Source: an uncultured Acetatifactor sp.
GTDB lineage: Bacteria > Bacillota > Clostridia > Lachnospirales > Lachnospiraceae
Assembly (NCBI GenBank): GCA_910584375.1
Contig: CAJUAH010000055.1
Coordinates: forward strand, 1-11,981
Direction: 5' to 3'
DNA length: 11,981 nucleotides
Shown: positions 1 through 5,895 of the stretch, one piece after another
Position numbering within the stretch: the stretch's first letter is position 1
How the letters are laid out: each line of letters begins with the position of its first letter
Translations under genes and position numbers: made by a program
Notes under the pieces: generated by a model
Database searches by the model: none
What the model was told of the DNA's origin: nothing
What the model saw: the letters and a program-made list of their open reading frames with translations, nothing else

Positions 1-39
1 CTATTGTCACATATGTTTTCCTCACAGTCGAGGTACGCA

Positions 40-756
40 CTATCTACCGTTTACAGACATTTCAGGGTTGCCGACGTTTTTGATCCCGGCAAATAATCCG
101 GCGCCCAGGCCGATGCTGCCCAGCAGTCCCAGCTTATCGGTCAGCCAGTCCAGTCCTTCTCCCAGCGATCCGATGACGTCCAGGACGGACTTTATCTCTT
201 CCCGGCCAAACAGGTTCTGAGCGATCCCCGTGCCGGTTTCCTTGATCCTGTTCATCTTAAAGTCAATGGAATCCATAGCCACTGCCATCTCGGCGCTGGC
301 GTTTCCAGCCGAGTTTGCCATAGACTGCAAAGAGGAAGTTACGGTATCAAAATTGCTCAGGATGGCGGCAAGGGCCTGGGGATTCTGGCCGTCGGTCAGA
401 GTCTCAAGCAACCGGATCTGTTCGCGGTCTTCAAGCTGATCGTATACTTCGGAGATTTCCTGTAACAACTGGCGCGTGGATTTACTCTGGGTATCCGTCC
501 TGTCGGAGAAAATACGGATGCCGTCTGGAGCGGAGCTTAGCTGTTTGCTGACGCTGTTCAGAATCCGGCTTGCCTCGGCGGCGTCTCCTGTGATCCCCAT
601 TATGGCGGTTCCGAGGGCGATGGTGTCTTCCAGCGTATTGTTGGCCTCAGCCATGGCGTCGGAAGAGCGGGTCAGGAAATTTCTACAATGGGTTTGCAGG
701 CGATTGCAAAACGCTTCTTTTCTAATACATCCCGTCACTTGCGGAGAGGGTTTCAC
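40..756 (-). pseudogene. Isolated fragment of a phage tail tape measure protein
   Basis: From about residue 26 on, the translation reads like the conserved core of TP901-family tape measure proteins. It has an Ala/Ser/Asn-rich helical stretch starting at SSDAMAEANNTLED, then a segment near residues 95-165 in which a QLEDREQIRLLETLTDG-like motif precedes SMANSAGNASAEM, and finally a Gly-rich hydrophobic stretch LGLLGSIGLGAGLFAGIKNVG at about residues 208-228. These proteins set tail length inside the tail tube. This piece of about 210 residues is far shorter than a whole one. Its first 25 or so residues (rich in Cys, His and Arg) do not look like tape measure, and there is no convincing ribosome binding site, so the annotated ATG is probably not a real start. 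The C-terminus breaks off after KNVG into a short unrelated tail and a TAG. I read it as a fragment cut at both ends, lying downstream of the lysis genes. Confidence 0.7.
693..710. repeat. Inverted repeat at the edge of the tape measure fragment
   Basis: TTTGCA and TGCAAA flank a 6-base spacer (GGCGAT). The motif lies about 10-20 bases outside the point where recognisable tape measure coding begins (about 672-681 on the minus strand). It could be the end of a mobile element or a recombination site at the breakpoint. By chance alone a 6-bp repeat is not rare, so only the position makes it notable. Confidence 0.3.
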
Positions 757-852
757 AATCGTCTGCTATGTGTTTAGGTTCAATACCTCTTACAGCCGGT
801 GGGGGATTCACGGTCCCTGAGCGTAAGGCGCCAGGACAACGGGAGGGGCAGC

Positions 853-1065
853 CTAATTGTCCTTTTTTTCCTCATGAATGGCCTCCGTCAGCCTGGTCAC
901 GAACTCCCTCTGCAGCTCGTCGGCGGGAACGTCCTTCAGGGCGATATACAGTTTCTGAATCCATTCCAGCACATCCTTCTGGTTGTCAAGGAGGGCGGCG
1001 ACAGAGCCGTACAGAAACGCCTTGACTTTCCATTCATTTTTCTTCATTTTTAAGTATGTGAACAT
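853..1065 (-). CDS. Small phage protein of unknown function, 70 aa
   Basis: I chose the ATG at 1065 rather than the upstream ATG at 1092 because AAGGAG sits about 7-12 bases before it and the protein then begins MFTYLKMKKNEWKVKAFLYG. The product is small and mostly helical. It has an N-terminal Lys-rich part, a short hydrophobic stretch (AFLYGSVAALL, about residues 17-27) that is too short for a confident membrane span, and an acidic, charged C-terminus. It is the last gene of the lysis-side operon, 73 bases after the DUF1617-like gene and separated from it by a hairpin. I do not recognise a defined family. Proteins of this size and charge are common among the accessory genes at the end of Clostridia phage tail or lysis modules. 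Function unknown. Confidence 0.65.
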   Translation of the reverse strand: MFTYLKMKKNEWKVKAFLYGSVAALLDNQKDVLEWIQKLYIALKDVPADELQREFVTRLTEAIHEEKKDN

Positions 1066-1105
1066 AGTTTGCTCTCCTTTTTGATATACCATATTTATGG
1101 TTAAT

Positions 1106-1128
1106 ATTCCTTACAGTCGGTAAGGAAT
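1106..1128. repeat. Perfect 9-bp inverted repeat between two operon genes
   Basis: ATTCCTTAC and GTAAGGAAT flank a 5-base loop, just after the stop of the DUF1617-like gene. Read on the minus strand, the stem is followed by ATTAACC, which is not a T-run, so it is not a classical intrinsic terminator. It may act as an mRNA-stabilising or attenuating hairpin, or be a protein or recombination site. A shorter inverted repeat (ACCATA/TATGGT) lies at about 1088-1101, between it and the next gene's ribosome binding site. Confidence 0.5.
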
Positions 1129-1138
1129 GAGCTGCGTA

Positions 1139-1519
1139 TCAGTTCTCAATAACAGGATACAGCCCCATGAGATATTCGGCGGACAATCCTTTGTCAAATA
1201 TTTCGTCAGGTTTCAGCATCCGGGTATGGATGAGTACTTCGCTGTCCAGAACCTGACGGATATCTTTTTCAAACTGTTCCAAAGCGTTAACATTGTCCGG
1301 CTTGATCTGAAAAACGCCGTCCTCCGTCTCTTCCCCATACGCAATGATCTTTTCATTCTTAATGATCTCGAAACTGGAGATATGGGATTCGATAGAGCGC
1401 ATGATTCCCAGCAGCCGGAATTTAAGCAGCGCGTCGGTCTTGACCTTGCCGTCTTCGATGACTGCCTTTAAAACGGTGTTGATTCTCAGCACCTCGCTTA
1501 ATTTCAATTTGATTTCCAT
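1139..1519 (-). CDS. DUF1617-like phage protein, 126 aa
   Basis: The ATG is preceded by AGGAGGG at 7 or so bases, and the upstream gene's TAG touches that Shine-Dalgarno sequence, so translation is probably coupled. The protein has mixed helix and strand character. It opens with a Lys/Leu-alternating segment (MEIKLKLSEVLRINTVLKAV), and the middle is a helical RSIESHISSFEIIKNEKI stretch. The C-terminal half is acidic and ends in a hydrophobic LMGLYPVIEN tail. No signal peptide or membrane segment is visible. Size, N-terminus and position among late phage genes resemble the DUF1617 family found in siphophages of Firmicutes, whose function is unknown. The family call is from memory and is tentative. 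That it is a real gene is well supported by the ribosome binding site and spacing. Confidence 0.7.
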   Translation of the reverse strand: MEIKLKLSEVLRINTVLKAVIEDGKVKTDALLKFRLLGIMRSIESHISSFEIIKNEKIIAYGEETEDGVFQIKPDNVNALEQFEKDIRQVLDSEVLIHTRMLKPDEIFDKGLSAEYLMGLYPVIEN

Positions 1520-1527
1520 GATCCCTC

Positions 1528-2037
1528 CTAAAATCCTTCTTTTAGTTTTTGTCTGTAGGCTTCGTTGATGATCTCCATGGATATCTCAACTTCGCCGTTT
1601 TCCAGTCCGTTTTCTTCCAATATTTTTTCGTATTTTTCGTAGACATGGATGCAGTGCTTGAAACTGTCTTTGTTACAGGGCTTTCCCTCCGATACTTTTG
1701 TGGCGAAGTTATTGATCTCCCAGCGCATGTCGTCGATCTCTTTATCTACAAACATCTGCGTGAGATTCCGGATATCGTTGGCGATCTCCTCATCCCGCCT
1801 GTCGGAACGGGCGACGTCCTGCTCGCGCTGCTTTTGCAGAGCGAGCAGGTTCTGCGAGGTTTGGATCAACAGATCCTGTTCCTCGCGCCTCTTTCTCATC
1901 CATTTGGTCTCAAGGCCAAGCTTTTCGATCCCCCATTCCAGAACGGACGAGACGGATTTGAGCCCTATGAGTATGACGAAGACGGAGATAAGGACATAGG
2001 AAAAATTGATATTCATCAACTCGGTTATACTTTCCAT
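1528..2037 (-). CDS. Membrane-anchored coiled-coil phage protein, 169 aa
   Basis: The frame is open back to 2121, but that ATG lies inside the endolysin gene. The ATG at 2037 is preceded by GGAAGGCGG and starts 18 bases after the endolysin stop, so I take it as the start. The protein begins MESITELMNINFSYVLISVF. Residues 12-28 form a single hydrophobic membrane segment with a short N-terminal tail. It is followed by a basic stretch (KWMRKRREEQ) and a long charged helix, predicted coiled coil, over about residues 45-95 (repeated Gln, Arg, Glu and Asp with spaced Leu/Ile). A more globular acidic C-terminal part holds two Cys (in GKPCNKDSFKHCIHVYEKYE). The positive-inside rule suggests the coiled coil lies in the cytoplasm. 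It sits directly after holin and endolysin, so a role in lysis or at the membrane is plausible but unproven. I do not recognise a named family. Confidence 0.75.
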   Translation of the reverse strand: MESITELMNINFSYVLISVFVILIGLKSVSSVLEWGIEKLGLETKWMRKRREEQDLLIQTSQNLLALQKQREQDVARSDRRDEEIANDIRNLTQMFVDKEIDDMRWEINNFATKVSEGKPCNKDSFKHCIHVYEKYEKILEENGLENGEVEISMEIINEAYRQKLKEGF

Positions 2038-2054
2038 ACCGTACTTCCGCCTTC

Positions 2055-3002
2055 CTATCTCAACCCCAGAAGAGACTTCCAGGTATTTTTCTGTGCCGTG
2101 ATCTCGCCGTCCGCGATACATCCGTGGGCCTTCTGGTACGCCCGGACTGCCGCGTCGAATTTTGAGCCTGCGATTCCGTCGGCATTTCCGGCGGGATATC
2201 CCTGGGCGCTGAGATAGCGCTGCAAAGGTTTAACAACAGTGTGCCGGTTATTCTTGTATCTGGAAACTGTGACTGTTTTTGACAGAGTTTCCGGCCCGGC
2301 GATTCCATCCGCTTTTGCGCCGATGGATATCTGTACATCCTTGATGAATTGGGCTCTGCCGTATACTGCATCATTTGAGGAACTCCCGGAAGAGGCCCCG
2401 GCGGAGGCCGCACTCCCAGAATGGGAACCGGCGGAGGAGGCCGCAGCAGAGGAGCCAGGATTTTTACAGGTTTCGGGCACGTCGACCGTCCACATATATT
2501 TTACCTGTCGGGCAAACAGTGCCCATGTATTTTTAACCCGTGCCGGTTTGGTTGACGCGGGATCGTTGATATACACATAGCCGTTCTCATATCCGTATAG
2601 CAAGATAAAGTGGCCGGAGCTGGTCCAATTCCCTTTTCCCATACAGGCGATCACCCAGTCGCCGTTTTTCAGCGCGTTTTGGGCCTGGGTATGGGCGGCG
2701 GAAGAGGACTTGCCGTACAGATTGGATGTGTTCAGACGTTTGCAGACAATGCCGTAAGCGGACATCTGCGGGACAAAATAGGAATAATAGGTGCCCTGGT
2801 TCAGCGCCTTATAGGAATGGGCCATGGACCACTGGGCCGTTGTGACAGGAGTGACCTGTCTGTCCTGTAGGGTGGCGATCACCATGGCGGCGGAAGTGGG
2901 ACCGCAGCCCGCGCTGCCAATGGTCTTTTTTTCTCCCTTTGCGGAATAATCGTGATTTTTCCAGCGGGGATCTGTCTGTAGATAGCTAATGGGTCTGACC
3001 AT
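2055..3002 (-). CDS. Phage endolysin: C39-like cysteine peptidase with a peptidoglycan-binding domain
   Basis: Residues 1-175 match the C39-like cysteine peptidase fold used by many Clostridia phage endolysins and surface hydrolases. The catalytic Cys is C33 in GSAGCGPTSAAM, the His is H131 in SSGHFILLYGY, and the likely third residue is D147 in INDPAS. A Ser/Ala/Gly-rich linker (about 183-210) leads to a C-terminal peptidoglycan-binding module (about 211-315) with the ADGIAG...AVRAYQKAHG signature of PG_binding_1; the ADGIAG motif occurs twice. There is no signal peptide, which fits release through the holin. The ATG follows AGGAGG, and the gene starts 9 bases after the holin stop. Its role would be cutting cell-wall peptide bridges at the end of infection. 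The exact bond is not deducible here. Confidence 0.88.
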   Translation of the reverse strand: MVRPISYLQTDPRWKNHDYSAKGEKKTIGSAGCGPTSAAMVIATLQDRQVTPVTTAQWSMAHSYKALNQGTYYSYFVPQMSAYGIVCKRLNTSNLYGKSSSAAHTQAQNALKNGDWVIACMGKGNWTSSGHFILLYGYENGYVYINDPASTKPARVKNTWALFARQVKYMWTVDVPETCKNPGSSAAASSAGSHSGSAASAGASSGSSSNDAVYGRAQFIKDVQISIGAKADGIAGPETLSKTVTVSRYKNNRHTVVKPLQRYLSAQGYPAGNADGIAGSKFDAAVRAYQKAHGCIADGEITAQKNTWKSLLGLR

Positions 3003-3011
3003 AGTTTCCTC

Positions 3012-3329
3012 CTATGTGCTTGTGATTTCTTTCATTTCCTTCACGGCCGACTCGATCAGAACGTTCATCTGCTCTTCGGTGATGACGATCTTTCTGGAGT
3101 TAAACATATCTGTGAGAAAATTGACCACATAGGTCTTTTTATCTTCCCCATGCCCCGTTTCTCTCCAGAGCATTTCCGCCGTCTTCACGGCCAGGCTGGC
3201 CCATTCCTTATATTGGGCCAGCTTGGCGGCGTCTATATTCGTTCTGATATAGGGCACGATAAAGTAAGTAATGACTGCGCCCAAAACAGGGATGAGCGCC
3301 AAAATGATTTCAAATAATCTGCTGTCCAT
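3012..3329 (-). CDS. Phage holin, LL-H family
   Basis: 105 residues. One strong N-terminal hydrophobic segment (RLFEIILALIPVLGAVITYFIVPYI, about residues 3-27, with a central Pro) precedes an amphipathic, charged helical region (AQYKEWASLAVKTAEMLWRE) and a C-terminal NFLTDMF...ITEEQMNVLIESAVKEM part. This layout and these motifs fit the LL-H-type phage holins, which form pores in the membrane that let endolysin reach the wall. I use the ATG at 3329, which shares one base with the TGA of the preceding membrane gene (TGATG). An in-frame TTG one codon earlier is less likely. GAGG lies about 8 bases upstream. The endolysin follows at once, the standard holin-endolysin order. Confidence 0.85.
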   Translation of the reverse strand: MDSRLFEIILALIPVLGAVITYFIVPYIRTNIDAAKLAQYKEWASLAVKTAEMLWRETGHGEDKKTYVVNFLTDMFNSRKIVITEEQMNVLIESAVKEMKEITST

Positions 3330-3631
3330 CAATATTCCTCGCTCTCCGGATCTTCACATTCCAGTTCATCGATCTCCGTATTCAGAGGGTTTGTGTCCAA
3401 ACCCAGCCTTTTGTATTCTATTTTTTTGTCCATCAGATGTTCGTGCTTGCACATCCAGATGTAGAAACACTGCAGGCCCTTATACCCGGCCCAGGCCAGT
3501 GATAACAGGACGGCGATCGCCGACACGTCTTTGTCCAGGGCCACCATTATGATTAAAATGAGACTGAAAATATAGGCTTCCAGTCTGGCATACAGTACGT
3601 TCTTTTTAGAAAAAGGTGTATAGTTTGTTAT
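3329..3631 (-). CDS. Small two-helix membrane protein with a non-ATG (ATA) start
   Basis: The usual start finder would take the ATG at 3547 (72 aa), but nothing like a ribosome binding site precedes it and it falls inside a hydrophobic segment. The frame runs on upstream for 28 codons to an ATA at 3631-3629. That ATA is preceded at good spacing by AAAGGAG, which lies within the end of the cysteine desulfurase gene. Read from there, the 100-aa protein has a polar N-terminus (TNYTPFSKKNVLYARLEAYI), a first hydrophobic span (about 19-31), a second one (about 36-60, ending in Trp/Cys/Tyr residues) and an acidic tail. Presumably this was an ATG that mutated to ATA, so expression may be weak or lost, or start internally. 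Its end overlaps the holin start by one base. It may be a holin partner or antiholin; function unknown. Confidence 0.65.
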   Translation of the reverse strand: MTNYTPFSKKNVLYARLEAYIFSLILIIMVALDKDVSAIAVLLSLAWAGYKGLQCFYIWMCKHEHLMDKKIEYKRLGLDTNPLNTEIDELECEDPESEEY

Positions 3632-3632
3632 T

Positions 3633-4760
3633 TTAGATCACTCCTTTATGTAAATCTCTCAAACCGGCGACGCACCGTTCTAACGCGGCGCATACATAGT
3701 CCAGTTGTTTTGGGTTTTCCTTTCCGCTGAAAGTCATCCGTATACAGCTATGGATATCTGCCGGAGCCATGCCGATAGCGGACAGGGCGGCGGAGCCGGA
3801 CATATTTTTGCTGTCACAGGCGGATCCGGTGGAAACCTGGATGCCGTATGCATCCAACAGAAACAGCAGGGATTCCCCCTCCACGCCCCTGAAACATAAG
3901 AATAGGTTGTGGGGCAGCCTGTTGCCGGATTGGACGGGCGCGCCCACTAAGTATTGATTGGGAATACTGTGGAGAATGCGATTGTAGACATAATCTCTGC
4001 CAGTGGGGGAGACGGAAGAATAATCATGATCCGCGGCCGCTTTGCCCAGGGAGGCGATTCCCAGTATATTTTCCGTCCCAGCCGCCAGACCGCTTTCCTG
4101 GGAGCCGTAGATCAGGGGCGCGAGCGTGACGGAGGATCTCTTATACAGCGCGCCGCAGCCTTTCAGCCCCCCAAGCTTGTGCGCGGAAAACCCTATCATA
4201 TCCGCGTTTAGTTTCCTGACGTCAACGGGGATGGAGGGGATGCTGCCTGTGCAGTCCAGATAGATCACGCCGTTATAAAAATGTGTCAGTTCGATCAGTT
4301 TTTCCACATCCTGCATAGTCCCAATCTCGGAATTGGCGTAGTCGGTCACCACAAAGGGTTGTGTGCTGGCAGTCATAAGCCTGCTCTCCAGATCCTCCAG
4401 ATTCATAAATCCTTCCTGATCCACCTTAAGCGGGCAGGAACCCGGTATGCTCTTCGCACAATTCAATATGGATTTATGCGCGATGGGAGAATACAGGACC
4501 GTACACGGATGCATGCTGTAATATCCGCGGATTGCCAAAGTGTTGGACGCCGAACCGGAGGGGGTAAAATATATGTCCTTGGGGCTGGCATTTATGAACG
4601 CAGCCACGGATTGCCGCGCGCCGGACAGTATCCGCCCGGTTCTTTCACCCATTGCATAGAGTGAACTGGGATTTCCCCATTGATCCAACAGGGAAATCAG
4701 ATATTGTTTCATTGAATCGGTCAGCTCTGTAGTAGCCGCGTTATCCAGGTAGATGTTCAT
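3633..4760 (-). CDS. Cysteine desulfurase, NifS/IscS family, in a phage operon
   Basis: A full-length 375-aa class V aminotransferase-fold enzyme that takes sulfur from L-cysteine to form alanine and an enzyme persulfide. Visible landmarks are YLDNAATT at 4-11, the PLP-stacking His H95 (IAHKSILN), YANSEIGTMQ at 141-150, PLP-contacting Asp D169 (YLDC), Schiff-base Lys K195 (FSAHKLGG), GSQESGLAAGTEN at 219-231, and catalytic Cys C315 (STGSACDS) on a longish, group I-like loop. One conserved position differs: the Gln three residues after the PLP Asp (DAxQ in IscS and NifS) is Gly 172. The ATG follows GGAGG. The gene lies 14 bases after the end of the open tail of the Cys-rich frame, and one base separates its stop from the next frame. 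No IscU, thiI, mnmA or dnd gene is nearby, so the sulfur acceptor is unknown. It could be a phage moron or serve RNA or protein thiolation. Confidence 0.9.
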   Translation of the reverse strand: MNIYLDNAATTELTDSMKQYLISLLDQWGNPSSLYAMGERTGRILSGARQSVAAFINASPKDIYFTPSGSASNTLAIRGYYSMHPCTVLYSPIAHKSILNCAKSIPGSCPLKVDQEGFMNLEDLESRLMTASTQPFVVTDYANSEIGTMQDVEKLIELTHFYNGVIYLDCTGSIPSIPVDVRKLNADMIGFSAHKLGGLKGCGALYKRSSVTLAPLIYGSQESGLAAGTENILGIASLGKAAADHDYSSVSPTGRDYVYNRILHSIPNQYLVGAPVQSGNRLPHNLFLCFRGVEGESLLFLLDAYGIQVSTGSACDSKNMSGSAALSAIGMAPADIHSCIRMTFSGKENPKQLDYVCAALERCVAGLRDLHKGVI

Positions 4761-4831
4761 GGCGATTCCTCCGTTTAGGCCTCATACTTGGTGTTGGCGT
4801 ACATCTCAGCCAGGGCCACTTTTTTGGGCTC

Positions 4832-4996
4832 TTAGTGCCGCCTTGATATCTCGATTTTTGCAAAATAGTCCTTCGCGCATTTGGGCGAACAGGCGACTCT
4901 TCTCCAGCGAAACATTGTCCTGTCGTTCTCACAATCCCCACAGGGAGTAAACAGTTTTCCGCAGGTCTTACAGGGTTTTTGTATTTTGTCTGTCAT
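4832..4996 (-). CDS. Cys-rich small zinc-binding-like protein, 54 aa, probably cut short by a stop
   Basis: The ATG at 4996 follows AAGGAG. The 54-aa product begins MTDKIQKPCKTCGKLFTPC and holds six Cys arranged as C9-x2-C12, C19-x2-C22 and C36-x3-C40, a pattern that suggests one or two metal sites (zinc, less likely iron-sulfur). A basic/aromatic patch, FRWRR, lies at 29-33. The frame ends with TAA at 4834-4832, but in the same frame 18 more sense codons (EPKKVALAEMYANTKYEA) run to a TAA at 4777-4775, 14 bases before the cysteine desulfurase ATG. The second stop is placed much as an operon gene end should be, so the first TAA looks like a recent nonsense change. It lies next to a cysteine desulfurase, so a link to sulfur or metal handling is tempting but not shown. 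KPCxxCG small proteins also occur as ordinary accessory genes near tail genes. Confidence 0.7.
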   Translation of the reverse strand: MTDKIQKPCKTCGKLFTPCGDCENDRTMFRWRRVACSPKCAKDYFAKIEISRRH

Positions 4997-5025
4997 TGGA
5001 GTCTCCTTATGCGTAACTTTATAGA

Positions 5026-5048
5026 GGAGAGCGCGTTATGCGCTCTCC
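5026..5048 (-). terminator. Strong hairpin after the structural protein gene
   Basis: Nine perfect pairs (GGAGAGCGC/GCGCTCTCC) around a 5-base loop, 10 bases after the structural gene's stop. On the minus strand it is followed by TCTATAAAG, a poor T-run, so it may be an attenuator or an mRNA-end stabiliser that keeps virion protein mRNA abundant while lowering read-through into the Cys-rich and desulfurase genes. On the plus strand the tail is GTTTTGC. Confidence 0.6.
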
Positions 5049-5057
5049 GTTTTGCTG

Positions 5058-5834
5058 TCAGTTGACGCCATAGACGATCAGATCCCACAGATTGCTGGAA
5101 CCGGAGCAGCCGCCGGCAAGGGATTCCGCGGTAAAGGAATGCGCGAAGTTCTCGCCGCCCAGGGACAGCTCAAACTCACCGGATACATCGGCTCTCTGGA
5201 TGATCACCTGGCCCGCGTACTCCATGTCGCAGGTATCGCGCAGGATCACATCGATATAGAGTTTCAGCACCTTGCTGTACTTGTCGGACTCGTTGGAAAT
5301 CTTTGCCGCCTCGACCTCCACATCGTAGAAGGCCACCAGCTCCGTGCCGTCAGCGATTCCGGAGACCGTGATCTCCTGGGTGGCGGGATCATACTTGAAC
5401 TTGCCGTCCGCGGCAGCCGCGTCCTGCTCGATCTTAGCCCCAAGGGAGCCGTTGGCGTTCTTGACATAGACGGTTCCGATCTCATCGCCGGCAGCGCCCA
5501 CAGCGATCTTGGAAGTCTTACAGGTATTATCCTTCACAACCATAACATCCGTAACCCGGACGTTAAAGGTACCGTTCTCAACCTCAGTACCCGTCTGCGC
5601 GGCCAGAGCGCCGCCCACCAGCAGGCCGTTTGTGGCGGTGACTGTCACAGCCTTGTTCTTCTTTAAGGAAGCGATCTTCCGGCCGTTTCTGCCGGTGATA
5701 TCCGCCTTTTCCTGGGTGTTGCTGATCGAGCCGTTCTGCACCTCGTCCATAATGAACTCCAGCTCGCCCGCATTGTTGAAAGCGGTGATCTGGGCTACCT
5801 CTGTGATAACTAATTTACTTACATCTACTGCCAT
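5058..5834 (-). CDS. Phage virion structural protein, probably major tail tube protein
   Basis: 258 residues with no Cys-rich or catalytic motif. It is rich in Val, Thr, Ala and Asp with alternating hydrophobic residues, so mainly beta structure. The N-terminus (MAVDVSKLVITEVAQITAFN) leads into GNGRKIASLKKNKAVTVTATNG-like strands. A middle part (about residues 110-165, with TQEITVSGIADGTELVAFYD) resembles an Ig-like insertion, and a C-terminal part follows (GQVIIQRADVSGEFELSLGG ... SSNLWDLIVYGVN). This fits major tail tube or major virion proteins of large Clostridia phages. A head decoration protein is the alternative. The ATG has AAGGAGG 8 bases upstream. The gene is isolated by a terminator upstream and a strong hairpin downstream, as expected for a highly expressed virion protein, but it is unusually placed after, not before, the tape measure gene. 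Confidence 0.65.
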   Translation of the reverse strand: MAVDVSKLVITEVAQITAFNNAGELEFIMDEVQNGSISNTQEKADITGRNGRKIASLKKNKAVTVTATNGLLVGGALAAQTGTEVENGTFNVRVTDVMVVKDNTCKTSKIAVGAAGDEIGTVYVKNANGSLGAKIEQDAAAADGKFKYDPATQEITVSGIADGTELVAFYDVEVEAAKISNESDKYSKVLKLYIDVILRDTCDMEYAGQVIIQRADVSGEFELSLGGENFAHSFTAESLAGGCSGSSNLWDLIVYGVN

Positions 5835-5866
5835 GTTTTGTTCCTCCTTGTATTTTTTATTTATAT

Positions 5867-5895
5867 AAAAAAAGACTCATGGCGGGTCTTTTTTT
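5867..5895. terminator. Bidirectional intrinsic terminator between tape measure and structural gene
   Basis: AAAAAAAGAC and GTCTTTTTTT are perfect reverse complements around a 9-base loop. Read on the minus strand, it ends the tape measure transcript just before the ribosome binding site of the structural protein. The GC core of the stem is short (GAC/GTC), with A/T runs giving the tail in both directions. The 20 or so A/T-rich bases between it and AAGGAGG leave no room for a normal promoter, so structural gene transcription must read through or start further upstream. Confidence 0.7.

Noticed and set aside
1549..2217. Plus-strand ORF of 222 codons over the coiled-coil and endolysin genes
   Set aside because: It is antisense to two well-supported genes with ribosome binding sites, has no start signal of its own, and its translation has no recognisable family; a shadow frame.
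3633..4760. DndA of a DNA phosphorothioation system
   Set aside because: No DndB-E or restriction partner genes are present, and the gene is coupled to lysis genes instead.
4815..4834. Programmed -1 frameshift at CCCAAAAAA, as in tail chaperone genes
   Set aside because: The slippery run lies after the stop of the Cys-rich frame, so it could not help that protein; the tail is already in the same frame.
4741..4941. Minus-strand 66-codon ORF overlapping the Cys-rich gene and desulfurase start
   Set aside because: No ribosome binding site and an odd Arg/Pro-rich composition; the Cys-rich frame starting at 4996 is the better reading.
5052..5666. Plus-strand ORF of 204 codons opposite the structural gene
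   Set aside because: Mirror frame of the minus-strand virion protein, which has a strong ribosome binding site and sensible composition.
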